Below the pieces are notes generated by a model. That model saw only the letters and a list, made by a program, of their open reading frames with translations, had not been told where the DNA came from and searched no databases. Position numbers and translations under genes: made by a program. Below are positions 35,576 through 43,465 of a DNA stretch of 64,000 bases, piece after piece. Numbering within the stretch: the stretch's first letter is position 1; every line of letters begins with the position of its first letter. Source of the DNA: Falsiroseomonas bella (lineage in GTDB: Bacteria; Pseudomonadota; Alphaproteobacteria; Acetobacterales; Acetobacteraceae); the NCBI RefSeq assembly GCF_003173615.1, contig NZ_QGNA01000004.1, positions 310,001 to 374,000 of the forward strand. Direction: 5' to 3'.

Positions 35576-36735
35576 CAGAAATCGGCCCCCAGCCGTGCGA
35601 AGGCGTAGCCGCCCTCGTCCAGCACCTCGCCCCAGCAGCGCGTGCCGCCGGCATGGTCCAGCAGTTGCGCGAACAGCGCATCCGCCGCTTCCTCCGGCTC
35701 CCGCGTGCCGAGCATCAGGCCCGATCCGTCGAAGTCGATCTGCTGCGTCAGGCGCTGTGCGGTCTTCGGATTGACCGTCACCTTCACCGTCGGCGCCAGC
35801 GCGTCGCAATAGGAATTGCCGGGCCCCGTGGTGAAGATCAGCATGTTGCAGCCAGCCGCGACGAAGCCCGTGATGGAAGGCGGCGAGAAGGCCGGCCCCT
35901 GCATCACCCACAGCCCCGGCCCGGGCAGCGGCGCGGCATGCGGCACCACGCCCTGCACGGGGCGCGAGCCGCCCTTGGCGATGGCGCCGAGCGACTTCTC
36001 CTCGATGCTCGAAAGCCCGCCGCGGATGTTCTCCTGGCCTGGATTGTTGCCGGTCAGGTCCTCGCCGCTCGCGGCCGCCCAGGCTTCGCGCTGCGCCACC
36101 GCCTCCACGATGGCGCGGCCGACTTCTGGCGTTGCGGCGCGTGCGGCGAGCACATGCTCGGCGCCGAGCCATTCCATCGTCTCGCCGATTACCGCCACGC
36201 CGCCGGCATCCACCACGCGGTCGGCGACGAGGCCGGCAAGCGGGTTGGCCCCGAGGCCGCTCGTAGCGTCGGAGTGGCCGCATTCGATGCCGAGGCGCAG
36301 CAGCGAGGCCGGCAGCGGCACGCGCCGTGCGCGAGAGATGTCGCGCGCCATGGCCGCGGCGAGCCGCAGGCCGCGGTCGGAGAGCGCCAGGGCATCCTCG
36401 TGCACGTCGTCCAGCGCGATGGCCTCGAGCGGCTTGCCGGATGGCGCGATGGCCTCCGCGACGGCATCCAGCCGCAGCCGGTCGGCGCCGACCAGCATGA
36501 CGCCGCCGGCATTGGGGTTGCGGCCGAGGCCGGCGAGCATGCGGCGCATCATCGCGCGATCCTCGCCGAACTGGCCGCGGCCGTACGGCATCTCGATCAG
36601 CAACGCGCCAGGAACTTGCCGCGCGATGCGGCGTGCCGGGCCGCCGGTGAGGCCGAGGATGGAGATGACCAGGAGCCGGTTGCGCGTGCCGGCGCTGCCG
36701 TCGGGCCGAAGATAGCCGAGGAACTCGTGTGTCAT
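35575..36735 (-). CDS. UxaA-type dehydratase, large subunit (altronate/galactarate dehydratase family)
   Basis: 386 residues of the UxaA/GarD C-terminal domain. Conserved stretches are FLGYLRPDGSAGTRNRLLVIS, GIECGHSDATSGLGANPLAG, EDLTGNNPGQENIRGGLSSIEEKS, FTTGPGNSYCDALAPTVKVT and the nearby WVMQGPAFSPPSITGF. These iron-dependent enzymes turn aldonates or uronate-derived acids into 2-keto-3-deoxy acids. Its neighbours (Gfo/Idh oxidoreductase, isomerases, importer) support a sugar-acid pathway. The stop of the SAF subunit gene and the start here are coupled. Confidence 0.85.
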   Translation of the reverse strand: MTHEFLGYLRPDGSAGTRNRLLVISILGLTGGPARRIARQVPGALLIEMPYGRGQFGEDRAMMRRMLAGLGRNPNAGGVMLVGADRLRLDAVAEAIAPSGKPLEAIALDDVHEDALALSDRGLRLAAAMARDISRARRVPLPASLLRLGIECGHSDATSGLGANPLAGLVADRVVDAGGVAVIGETMEWLGAEHVLAARAATPEVGRAIVEAVAQREAWAAASGEDLTGNNPGQENIRGGLSSIEEKSLGAIAKGGSRPVQGVVPHAAPLPGPGLWVMQGPAFSPPSITGFVAAGCNMLIFTTGPGNSYCDALAPTVKVTVNPKTAQRLTQQIDFDGSGLMLGTREPEEAADALFAQLLDHAGGTRCWGEVLDEGGYAFARLGADF

Positions 36736-37913
36736 GCCGTCATGTCGTCCAGTTCGGTCCAGGCGCCGCCGGCGGCATCCGAGGCGAGGCAGGCGGCCAC
36801 GAAGCGCAGCCCGGCCAAGCCTTCGCGCGCGCCGGGCGCGGAGGTGGCGAGCGGGTGAGGTGGCACGCCTAGGCGTCGGGCGGCGGCGAGCTCGGAAAGA
36901 TCGCTGTAGAGATTCGCGAAGGCCTCGTGCAGGCCTTCGGGGTGGCCGGTGCGGCGGAAGCGCGTGGCGTGGGTGGCGGCGTCGGAGAGCCAGGGCTGGC
37001 CGCGCGAGAGCAGAACAGGCGGGCCGTCCAGCGGGCAGAGGCGCAGCTCGTTATGCGCCGCGTGGCGCCATTCAAGATGGCCCTCGCTGCCGATCACGCG
37101 CAGCAGGATGTGGTTCTCGACGCCGGCGGCGCCCTGGCAGAGCGTCATCGCGCCGCGCGCGCCGGAGGGCATGCGGAAGCGCAGCTGCGCATAGTCGTGC
37201 ACCTGCCGACCCGGCATCAGCGCGCCGACCTCGGCGCTGACGGCGGCGAAGGGCTCGCCGCAGACGAAGCTGGCCAGGTGGTGCGCATGCGTGCCGATGT
37301 CGCCGAGCACCAGCGAGGGACCACTGTGCGCGGGATCCAGCCGCCAGCGCTTCGCGGCATCGGGCGAGTCCTCCACGCGTGCGGCGAGGCCGGAGCCGAG
37401 ATACTCCAGCTGGACGGACCGCACCGCGCCGATGCGCCCGGCGGCGACGAGAGCGCGCGCCTCGCGGATCATCGGATAGCCGGAATAGCCATGCGTCAGC
37501 ACCAGCGCGACACCGCGCGCTTCGGCGGCACGCGCGACCTCCTCGGCCTCGGCGACCGTGTTGGTCATGGGCTTGTCCAGCATCACGTCGAGGCCCGCCG
37601 CGATGGCGGCCAGAGCGAAGCGGTGATGCGTGTCGTTCGGCGTGACGATCGCGACCGCCTCGATGCCGTCCTCCCGCGCAGCCTCCGCCGCGATCATCTC
37701 GGCGACGCCGGCATGGCTGCGCTCGGGCGCGATGCCGTATTCGGCGGCCGCGGCGCGGCCGCGCGCGGCGTCGCGGGAGAGCGCGCCGGCGACCACCACG
37801 AAGCGCCGGTCCATCAGCGCCGCGCGCAGATGCACCTGCCCGATCATGGAAGGCGCGGCACCGCCGATGAAGCCGAGGCGCAGCGGGCGGCCGAGCGCCT
37901 CGAACGCGCTCAC
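36732..37913 (-). CDS. Gfo/Idh/MocA family oxidoreductase
   Basis: 393 residues. The N-terminal LRLGFIGGAAPSMIGQVHLRAAL binds NAD(P), AIVTPNDTHHRFALAAIAAGLDVMLDKPMTNT is the family signature (DKP in place of the usual EKP), and GDIGTHAHHLASFVCG lies in the substrate domain. The GTG start at 37913 overlaps the upstream stop (GTGA); the longer frame to 38081 is shadow. Such enzymes oxidise or reduce sugars and cyclitols, often at carbon 3 next to TIM-barrel isomerases as here. Confidence 0.88.
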   Translation of the reverse strand: MSAFEALGRPLRLGFIGGAAPSMIGQVHLRAALMDRRFVVVAGALSRDAARGRAAAAEYGIAPERSHAGVAEMIAAEAAREDGIEAVAIVTPNDTHHRFALAAIAAGLDVMLDKPMTNTVAEAEEVARAAEARGVALVLTHGYSGYPMIREARALVAAGRIGAVRSVQLEYLGSGLAARVEDSPDAAKRWRLDPAHSGPSLVLGDIGTHAHHLASFVCGEPFAAVSAEVGALMPGRQVHDYAQLRFRMPSGARGAMTLCQGAAGVENHILLRVIGSEGHLEWRHAAHNELRLCPLDGPPVLLSRGQPWLSDAATHATRFRRTGHPEGLHEAFANLYSDLSELAAARRLGVPPHPLATSAPGAREGLAGLRFVAACLASDAAGGAWTELDDMTA

Positions 37914-38959
37914 GGCGCGATGCCCAGGATGCGGTGGGCCTGGGCGCGATCCATGCCGCGGCGCAACGCGGCGTCGAAGGGCGCGTCCGTGGTGCGGATC
38001 ATGTGTCGCGCGATGAAGGGGGCGCCTTCGCGTGCGCCGTCCTCCTTGCGCTTCAGGCAGTCCTCCCATTCCAGCACGCACCAGCCCTGGTAACCGGCGG
38101 CGGCGAGGCGGGAGAAGACGCCCTTGAAGTCCACCTGCCCGTCGCCCGGCGAGCGGAAACGGGCAGGGCGCTGCGCCCAGTCCTGGAAGCCGCCATAGAG
38201 TCCGCTGCGCGCGCTGCGGACGAATTCGGCGTCCTTCACGTGGAACGCCCCGATGCGCTCGCCATACAGCTCGATGAAGCCGAGATAGTCCATCTGCTGC
38301 ATCAGCATGTGGCTGGGATCGTAGAGGATGCGCGCGCGGCGGTGGCCGTCCAGCAGGGTCAGGAAGCGGTCGAAGGTGACGCCGTCATGCAGGTCCTCGC
38401 CCGGATGCAGCTCGAAGCAGATGTCCACATCGGCGTGCTCGGCCTGATCCAGCAGCGGGCGCCAGCGCCGCGCCAGCTCCTCGAAGGCGGCGTCCACCAG
38501 GCCGGGCGGGGCGGGCGGCCACGGGTAGAAATAGGGCCAGACGAACGCGCCGGAGAAGGCGGCGACGCGCCGAAGGCCGAGCCGTGCCGCGGCCTCGATC
38601 GCGCGGCGCAGGCGTTGCGCGGCCCAGGCGGCGCGTGCGGCCGGCTTGCCGCGCACCGAGGGGTCGGCGAAGACATCGGCGATCTCGGAATAGGCGGGGT
38701 TTACCGCCGTGAGCTGCCCGGCGCGATGCGCCGCAAGCTCGGTGATCTCCATGCCGAGATCCGCCAGGCGCTGCTTGTAGTCGCGGCAATAGGCGTCGTC
38801 GGTGGCGGCGCGGTCGAGGTCGATCAGGCGTGGATCGTGCACCGGCACCTGCACGCCGACATAGCCGAAGCCCGCGAGCCATTTCGCGACGCCGTCGAGA
38901 CTGTCGAAGGGTGGCGCATCGCCCATGAACTGGCTCAGCATCACGGCGGGGCCGCGCAT
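37910..38959 (-). CDS. Sugar phosphate isomerase/epimerase-like TIM-barrel protein
   Basis: 349 residues. GDAPPFDSLDGVAKWLAGFGYVGVQVP opens the barrel; metal-ligand strands are visible as CFELHPGED, ILYDPSHMLMQ, AFHVKDAEF and VLEWEDCLKR. This subfamily commonly accompanies Gfo/Idh dehydrogenases in gene clusters for 3-keto-sugars or inositols, as in the E. coli ycj cluster. Its start is three bases from the stop of the next TIM-barrel gene. Confidence 0.85.
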   Translation of the reverse strand: MRGPAVMLSQFMGDAPPFDSLDGVAKWLAGFGYVGVQVPVHDPRLIDLDRAATDDAYCRDYKQRLADLGMEITELAAHRAGQLTAVNPAYSEIADVFADPSVRGKPAARAAWAAQRLRRAIEAAARLGLRRVAAFSGAFVWPYFYPWPPAPPGLVDAAFEELARRWRPLLDQAEHADVDICFELHPGEDLHDGVTFDRFLTLLDGHRRARILYDPSHMLMQQMDYLGFIELYGERIGAFHVKDAEFVRSARSGLYGGFQDWAQRPARFRSPGDGQVDFKGVFSRLAAAGYQGWCVLEWEDCLKRKEDGAREGAPFIARHMIRTTDAPFDAALRRGMDRAQAHRILGIAP

Positions 38960-38961
38960 GG

Positions 38962-39810
38962 TCAGTCTCCTTGCAGGGCGGCGCGGATGCGGCGCGCGGC
39001 ATGGCGCGCAACGGCGTCGGCGTCGGTATAGGTGCTGCGCCAGACGCAGAGATGCGCGGCGAGTGCGGGGTCCAGGATGGCGGCGGAGAAGGCCTCGAAG
39101 CCGATCGGGCCGGCATAGCCGCGCGCCGCGCCGGCGACGGCCCTCACGTCCACATTGCCGGTGCCGAGAGGGCCGCGGTGGCTTTCGGAGAATTCGAGGA
39201 AGCCCAGGCGCGGCAACGCCTTCGTGACGGCAAGCGCCGGCTCTGCCTCCTCGATCAGCATGTGGTGCGTGTCGAGATGCACGAACAGGTTCGGCGCGCC
39301 GACCTCCGCGATCAGCGCCAGCGCATCCTCGGCGGTGTTGAGCAGGGCGTTCTCGAAGCGGTTGACGCATTCCAGCGTGATGCGCAGGCCTGAGGCAGCG
39401 GCGAGCTCGGAGGCCCTCGCCAGCGCCGCCACCGCATGGGCGCGGCCACGCGGCGTGACGGGGCCGGGCGCCTTGCCCCACGCGGCATGCGGGATGCCGC
39501 CGAGCTGCATTGCGCCGAGATCGCGCGCCAGGCGCAACGCATCGAGAAGCCGCGCCGCGCCGCGCGCCGCGACGGCGGGATCGTCGCTGGCGGGATCGGC
39601 CTCCGGCGGGTGGGTGGTGTTGCAGATCAGGCGCAGCCCGGCGGCCTCGGCACGGCGCGCGATGTCGGGCACGTCCACCTCGGCCGGATCGCGTCCCGGC
39701 ACGATCATCATGTCGAAGCCGGACGTGGCCGCGCGCTCCAACGCGAGCGGACCTGCCGCGCGCGTCCAGCGCGGGATGAAGACCAGCGGGTGGACGCAGA
39801 GCGGGTTCAA
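38962..39810 (-). CDS. Second sugar phosphate isomerase/epimerase-like TIM-barrel protein
   Basis: 282 residues of the same AP-endonuclease-2-like fold but a different subgroup. Metal-site strands are ITLECVNRFENALL, FVHLDTHHMLIEE, GFLEFSESHRGPLG and IGFEAFS. The start is taken as the TTG at 39810, which overlaps the dioxygenase stop (TTGA); there is no in-frame ATG before conserved sequence, and the ATG far upstream at 39906 lies inside the dioxygenase gene. Residues 30-50 (GFDMMIVPGRDPAEVD) fit the first strands of the barrel. Confidence 0.8.
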   Translation of the reverse strand: MNPLCVHPLVFIPRWTRAAGPLALERAATSGFDMMIVPGRDPAEVDVPDIARRAEAAGLRLICNTTHPPEADPASDDPAVAARGAARLLDALRLARDLGAMQLGGIPHAAWGKAPGPVTPRGRAHAVAALARASELAAASGLRITLECVNRFENALLNTAEDALALIAEVGAPNLFVHLDTHHMLIEEAEPALAVTKALPRLGFLEFSESHRGPLGTGNVDVRAVAGAARGYAGPIGFEAFSAAILDPALAAHLCVWRSTYTDADAVARHAARRIRAALQGD

Positions 39811-40652
39811 TGCAGCGCCGTGCCCTCGATGGTGATGCGGTGCATCAGGCGGCGCTGGCCGTGATAGTCGTTCACCGCGCAATGCCAGGTGCTGCGATTG
39901 TCCCACAGCGCAATGGAGCCGTTCCGCCAGCGGAAGCGGCAGGTGAATTCCGGCCGCGCGCCATGGCGGTAGAGGAAGCCGAGCAGTGCCTCGCTTTCCT
40001 CCTTCGTCCAGCCCTCGATGCCGACGGTGAAGTTGGCGTTGACGTAGAGCGCCTTGCGGCCGGTGTCGGGATGCGTGATCACCACCGGATGCACCGCATC
40101 CTGCGTCGCGGCGTCCGGATTGTGCAGCCGACCCTTGAGGTCATTGTGGTGATAGCCAGCATTGTGGCCGAAGATGTGCCGGCTGGAATGCAGGGCGCGC
40201 AGCGGTTCCAGCGTGCGCTTCATGCCGTCCGACAGCGCGTCATAGGCCGCGTACATCGAGGCGAACATGGTGTCGCCGCCATGGTCCGGCACCTCGCGCG
40301 CCACCAGCATGGAGCCGAGCGCGGGCACCTCGTCGTAGCTGTGGTCCGTGTGCCAGCTCTCGCCGATGTTTTTCTTCTGATCGGGTTCCTTCCGCACTTC
40401 CGCGATCTCGGGGTGACCGGCCACGGGCGTGAAGAAGCGGTTGACGTTGATCGGGCCGAAGCGGCGGGCGAAGGCGATGTGCGCCGCGGGCGTGATCTCC
40501 TGGTCGCGGAAGAAGATCACGCTGTGGTCGTGGAAGGCCTGGCGGATGTCGGCGAAGGTGGCGTCGTCCAACGGGCGGGAGAGGTCCACGCCCAGGATCT
40601 CGGCGCCTAGCGCGCCGGCGATGGGCGCGATCTCGATCCGGCTGTTGCGCAT
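39807..40652 (-). CDS. TauD/TfdA family Fe(II)/2-oxoglutarate dioxygenase
   Basis: 281 residues, the length of TauD. Iron ligands are H101 and D103 (WHTDHSYDEVPA) and H257 (WHCAVNDYHG), with the 2-oxoglutarate arginine near R268; PDHGGDTMFASMYAAYDAL is a TauD-type signature. Known relatives release sulfite from sulfonates (TauD) or cleave aryl ethers (TfdA). It sits in a sugar import operon directly next to an aldo/keto reductase, unusual for a taurine enzyme. The start at 40652 is the first ATG before conserved MRNSRIEIAPIAG. Confidence 0.9.
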   Translation of the reverse strand: MRNSRIEIAPIAGALGAEILGVDLSRPLDDATFADIRQAFHDHSVIFFRDQEITPAAHIAFARRFGPINVNRFFTPVAGHPEIAEVRKEPDQKKNIGESWHTDHSYDEVPALGSMLVAREVPDHGGDTMFASMYAAYDALSDGMKRTLEPLRALHSSRHIFGHNAGYHHNDLKGRLHNPDAATQDAVHPVVITHPDTGRKALYVNANFTVGIEGWTKEESEALLGFLYRHGARPEFTCRFRWRNGSIALWDNRSTWHCAVNDYHGQRRLMHRITIEGTALH

Positions 40653-40665
40653 GGCCTCGGCTCCT

Positions 40666-41700
40666 TCAGCCCGGGATGGGCGCGTTCGGGTCCAGCAATC
40701 CTTCGTGGCGCAGCTCCGCCCAGAGATCGGGCGGGATGGGCAGGCGCAGATGCGCGGCATTCTGCGCCACCTCCTGCGGCGCGAGCGCGCCGGGGATGGT
40801 GCTGGCGATGGCAGGATGGGCGAGGGGGAATTGCAGTGCGGCCGCGGCGAGCGGCACGCCGTGCCGGGCGCAGACTGCCTCGATTCCGCGCGCCCGATCG
40901 ATCAGCGCAGGCGGGGCAGGGGAGTAGTCGTACCAGGCGCCGTCCCGAACGGGGCCGGCGAGGATCCCCGAGTTGAAGGGGCCGCCGAGGATGATGCTCG
41001 CGCCGCGGCGCTCGCATTCCGGCAGCAGCTCGGCCAATGCGCCCTGTTCCAGCAGCGTGTAGCGGCCGGCAAGGAGCATGCAGTCGAAGTTGCCGGCACG
41101 CAGGAAGCGCAGCGTCGCCTCCGTTTCGTTCAGGCCGCAGCCGATGGCGCCGATCACGCCGGTGCGGCGCAGCTCGTCCAGCGCGCGGTAGCCGCTGTCC
41201 ATTACGGTGCGGAAGTGTTGCTCGAACAGCGCTTCGCTGCCTGTGCTGCGGAGGTCCACGTCGTGCACCAGAACCACGTCGATCCGCGCGAGGCCGAGCC
41301 GCAGATGCGACTGTTCCAGCGAACGCATCACGCCGTCATAGCTGTAGTCGAACCGGGGCACGAAGCCGGGCAGGCCGCCATGTCGCATCCCGGCGGGCGC
41401 CTCCTCCCCGGGGCGGAGCGCATGCATCACGCGCCCGATCTTGGTGGAGAGGATGAACGCCTCGCGCGGCCGGTCGCGTAGCGCGGTGCCGACGCGCAGC
41501 TCGCTGCGGCCATAGCCGTAGAAGGGCGAGGTATCGAAGAAGCGGACGCCCTGCGTCCAGGCCTCGTCCACGACGGCGATGGCATCGCGATCCGGCATGG
41601 TGGCGCGGAAGCCGCCGATCGGCGCGGCACCGAAGCCGAGCAGCGTGACCTCCAGCGCGCTGCGGCCGAGGCGGCGGCGCGCGGCGGGATCGAAGCTCAT
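40666..41700 (-). CDS. Aldo/keto reductase (D-threo-aldose/L-fucose dehydrogenase-like)
   Basis: 344 residues of the AKR barrel. Catalytic tetrad elements are the D and Y in FFDTSPFYGYGRSE, K in ILSTKIGR and H in IDVVLVHDVD. The pattern LGFGAAPIGG, then GSEALFEQHFRTVMDSGYRALDEL, resembles the D-threo-aldose 1-dehydrogenase group, which oxidises sugars at carbon 1. Similar AKRs also reduce sugar aldehydes in sulfosugar pathways. Its start overlaps the permease stop (ATGA). Confidence 0.88.
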   Translation of the reverse strand: MSFDPAARRRLGRSALEVTLLGFGAAPIGGFRATMPDRDAIAVVDEAWTQGVRFFDTSPFYGYGRSELRVGTALRDRPREAFILSTKIGRVMHALRPGEEAPAGMRHGGLPGFVPRFDYSYDGVMRSLEQSHLRLGLARIDVVLVHDVDLRSTGSEALFEQHFRTVMDSGYRALDELRRTGVIGAIGCGLNETEATLRFLRAGNFDCMLLAGRYTLLEQGALAELLPECERRGASIILGGPFNSGILAGPVRDGAWYDYSPAPPALIDRARGIEAVCARHGVPLAAAALQFPLAHPAIASTIPGALAPQEVAQNAAHLRLPIPPDLWAELRHEGLLDPNAPIPG

Positions 41701-42527
41701 CCCTTCACCGCGCCGCCGGTGAGGCCATGCACCAGGTATTTGCGGACGAGCAGGGAGAACAGCAGCACCGGCAGCATCACCATCGTGCCGCCGGCGGCGA
41801 TGCGTCCCCATTCCCAGCCTTCGTAGTTCATGAAGTTCACTACCGCGACAGGCGCCGTCATCGCTTCGGTCCTGGTGAGAATCAGGGCAAAGAAAAAATC
41901 ATTCCAGGCGAAGAGGAAACAGAGGATCGCGGTGGCCGCGAGGCCCGGCGCGGAGAGCGGCAGGATGATGCGGAAGAAGCCCTGCGCCGTGGTCGCGCCG
42001 TCGATCCAGGCGGCTTCCTCCAGCGCGCGCGGCAGCTGGTCGAAGAAGGGCCGCATCATCCAGATGACGAGCGAGAGGTTGAAAGTCATGTAGATGATGA
42101 CGAGCCCCGTGCGCGTATCCAGCAATTCCAGATGGCGGTAGGCCAGGAAGTACGGAATGGTGAAGGCGATGGGCGGGGCCATCCTGGATACCAGGATCCA
42201 CAGGCTGAAGGTGCCCGCGATGCGCGCCTGCCAGCGGGAGAGCGCATAGGCCGCCGGCACGCCGAGCAGCATCGGCGCGATGGTGGCGGCGCCCGCGACC
42301 ACGAGGCTGTTCACGAAGCTCTGGCGGAAGCCACTGGTCCAAAGCGCCTCGTAGTTCTCCAGGGTGGGCGTGAAGATCAGCGGTGGCGGGAACTGGAAGA
42401 CCTGCGCGTTGGTCTTGAAGGACATCTGCAGCAGCCACAGGAAAGGCGCCATCACCAGCGCCGCCAGAACGACGGCGAGGATCTGGATGAAGCGCCGTTC
42501 GCGGGCGAGGGCGGTGTTAGTCGCCAT
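41697..42527 (-). CDS. Carbohydrate ABC transporter permease (MalG family)
   Basis: 276 residues with six membrane helices. The LMAPFLWLLQMSFKTNAQVFQFPP start, TLENYEALW loop and the EAA coupling motif ALEEAAWIDGATTAQGFFRIILPLSAPGL are those of MalG-type inner subunits. The start lies inside the end of the MalF-like gene (11-base overlap). No ATPase gene follows, unlike complete maltose-type systems. Confidence 0.92.
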   Translation of the reverse strand: MATNTALARERRFIQILAVVLAALVMAPFLWLLQMSFKTNAQVFQFPPPLIFTPTLENYEALWTSGFRQSFVNSLVVAGAATIAPMLLGVPAAYALSRWQARIAGTFSLWILVSRMAPPIAFTIPYFLAYRHLELLDTRTGLVIIYMTFNLSLVIWMMRPFFDQLPRALEEAAWIDGATTAQGFFRIILPLSAPGLAATAILCFLFAWNDFFFALILTRTEAMTAPVAVVNFMNYEGWEWGRIAAGGTMVMLPVLLFSLLVRKYLVHGLTGGAVKG

Positions 42528-43413
42528 GCTGCCCCCAGCCGACCAGGCGGATGATTGCCCAGCTCATCAGCACGGTCGCCGCCAGCATCACCACGGTGAT
42601 GGCGCTGGAATAGCCGAGGAAGCTGAAGTTGAAGGCCTGCAGGAACGAGTAGTAGTTCGTCACTTCCGTCACGCTGCCCGGCCCGCCCTCGGTCAGGATG
42701 AAGATCAGCGGGAAGGCCTTGATGGAGTCGATCAGGCGGAACAGCCCGGCCACCAGCAGCACGCCCTTCAGGAAGGGCAGGGTGACGTGCCAGGTCATCT
42801 GCCAGGCACTGGCGCCGTCCACCTTCGCCGCGTCCACCATCTCCTGCGGCATCATCTGCAGCGCGGCGAGCGTCATCAGCATGGTGAAGGGAAACCACTG
42901 CCAGGTGTCGGCGATGATGATCGCCGTCAGCGCCCAATCGGGATGCGTGATCAGCGCCGGCACGGTGAAGCCCAGCAGCGTCGTGCCCCAATGCAGCGGG
43001 CTGATGTCCGGCGTGTAGAGCACCTTCCAGATGATCGCGACGACGATGGGCGGCAGCACCATCGGGATCAGGAAAACGGTGCGCAGCGCTTCCAGGAACC
43101 TGCTTCGCATGTTGAGCAGAAGCGCGAAGCCGAAGCCGATCAGCAGCTGCAGCGTGACGGTCCAGAAGGAGAGCTTCGCCTGCACCCAGAGCGAGTTCAT
43201 CAGCCGCGAATCCGCCGGCATCTGGCGGTAGTTCTCGAAGGGCCGGGCAAAGTTCCAGGCGGTCTCCGGCCGCGTCAGGTCCAGCGGGGTGAAGCTGGTG
43301 ACGAGCAGGTAGATCGCCGGCGCGAGCGTGATGACGGCCAGCACGGCCAGCGACGGCGCGACGCACAGCGCATAGAAGCGGTCGCGCGCGCGGGTCGCGC
43401 CGCCACGCGCCAT
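42517..43413 (-). CDS. Sugar ABC transporter permease (MalF family)
   Basis: 298 residues, six membrane helices. FYALCVAPSLAVLAVITLAPAIYLLVTSF is the first helix; GTTLLGFTVPALITHPDWALTAIIIADTWQWFPFTMLM and the coupling loop EMVDAAKVDGASAWQMTWHVTLPFLKGV are standard. The ATG at 43413 is preferred because GAGGGAA lies six bases upstream; a GTG at 43458 would add 15 residues. Confidence 0.9.
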   Translation of the reverse strand: MARGGATRARDRFYALCVAPSLAVLAVITLAPAIYLLVTSFTPLDLTRPETAWNFARPFENYRQMPADSRLMNSLWVQAKLSFWTVTLQLLIGFGFALLLNMRSRFLEALRTVFLIPMVLPPIVVAIIWKVLYTPDISPLHWGTTLLGFTVPALITHPDWALTAIIIADTWQWFPFTMLMTLAALQMMPQEMVDAAKVDGASAWQMTWHVTLPFLKGVLLVAGLFRLIDSIKAFPLIFILTEGGPGSVTEVTNYYSFLQAFNFSFLGYSSAITVVMLAATVLMSWAIIRLVGWGQHGD

Positions 43414-43465
43414 CGTCCGTTCCCTCGGCGCCGGCAGCGCCTGCGCCGCGCCAGACACGGCGCGG

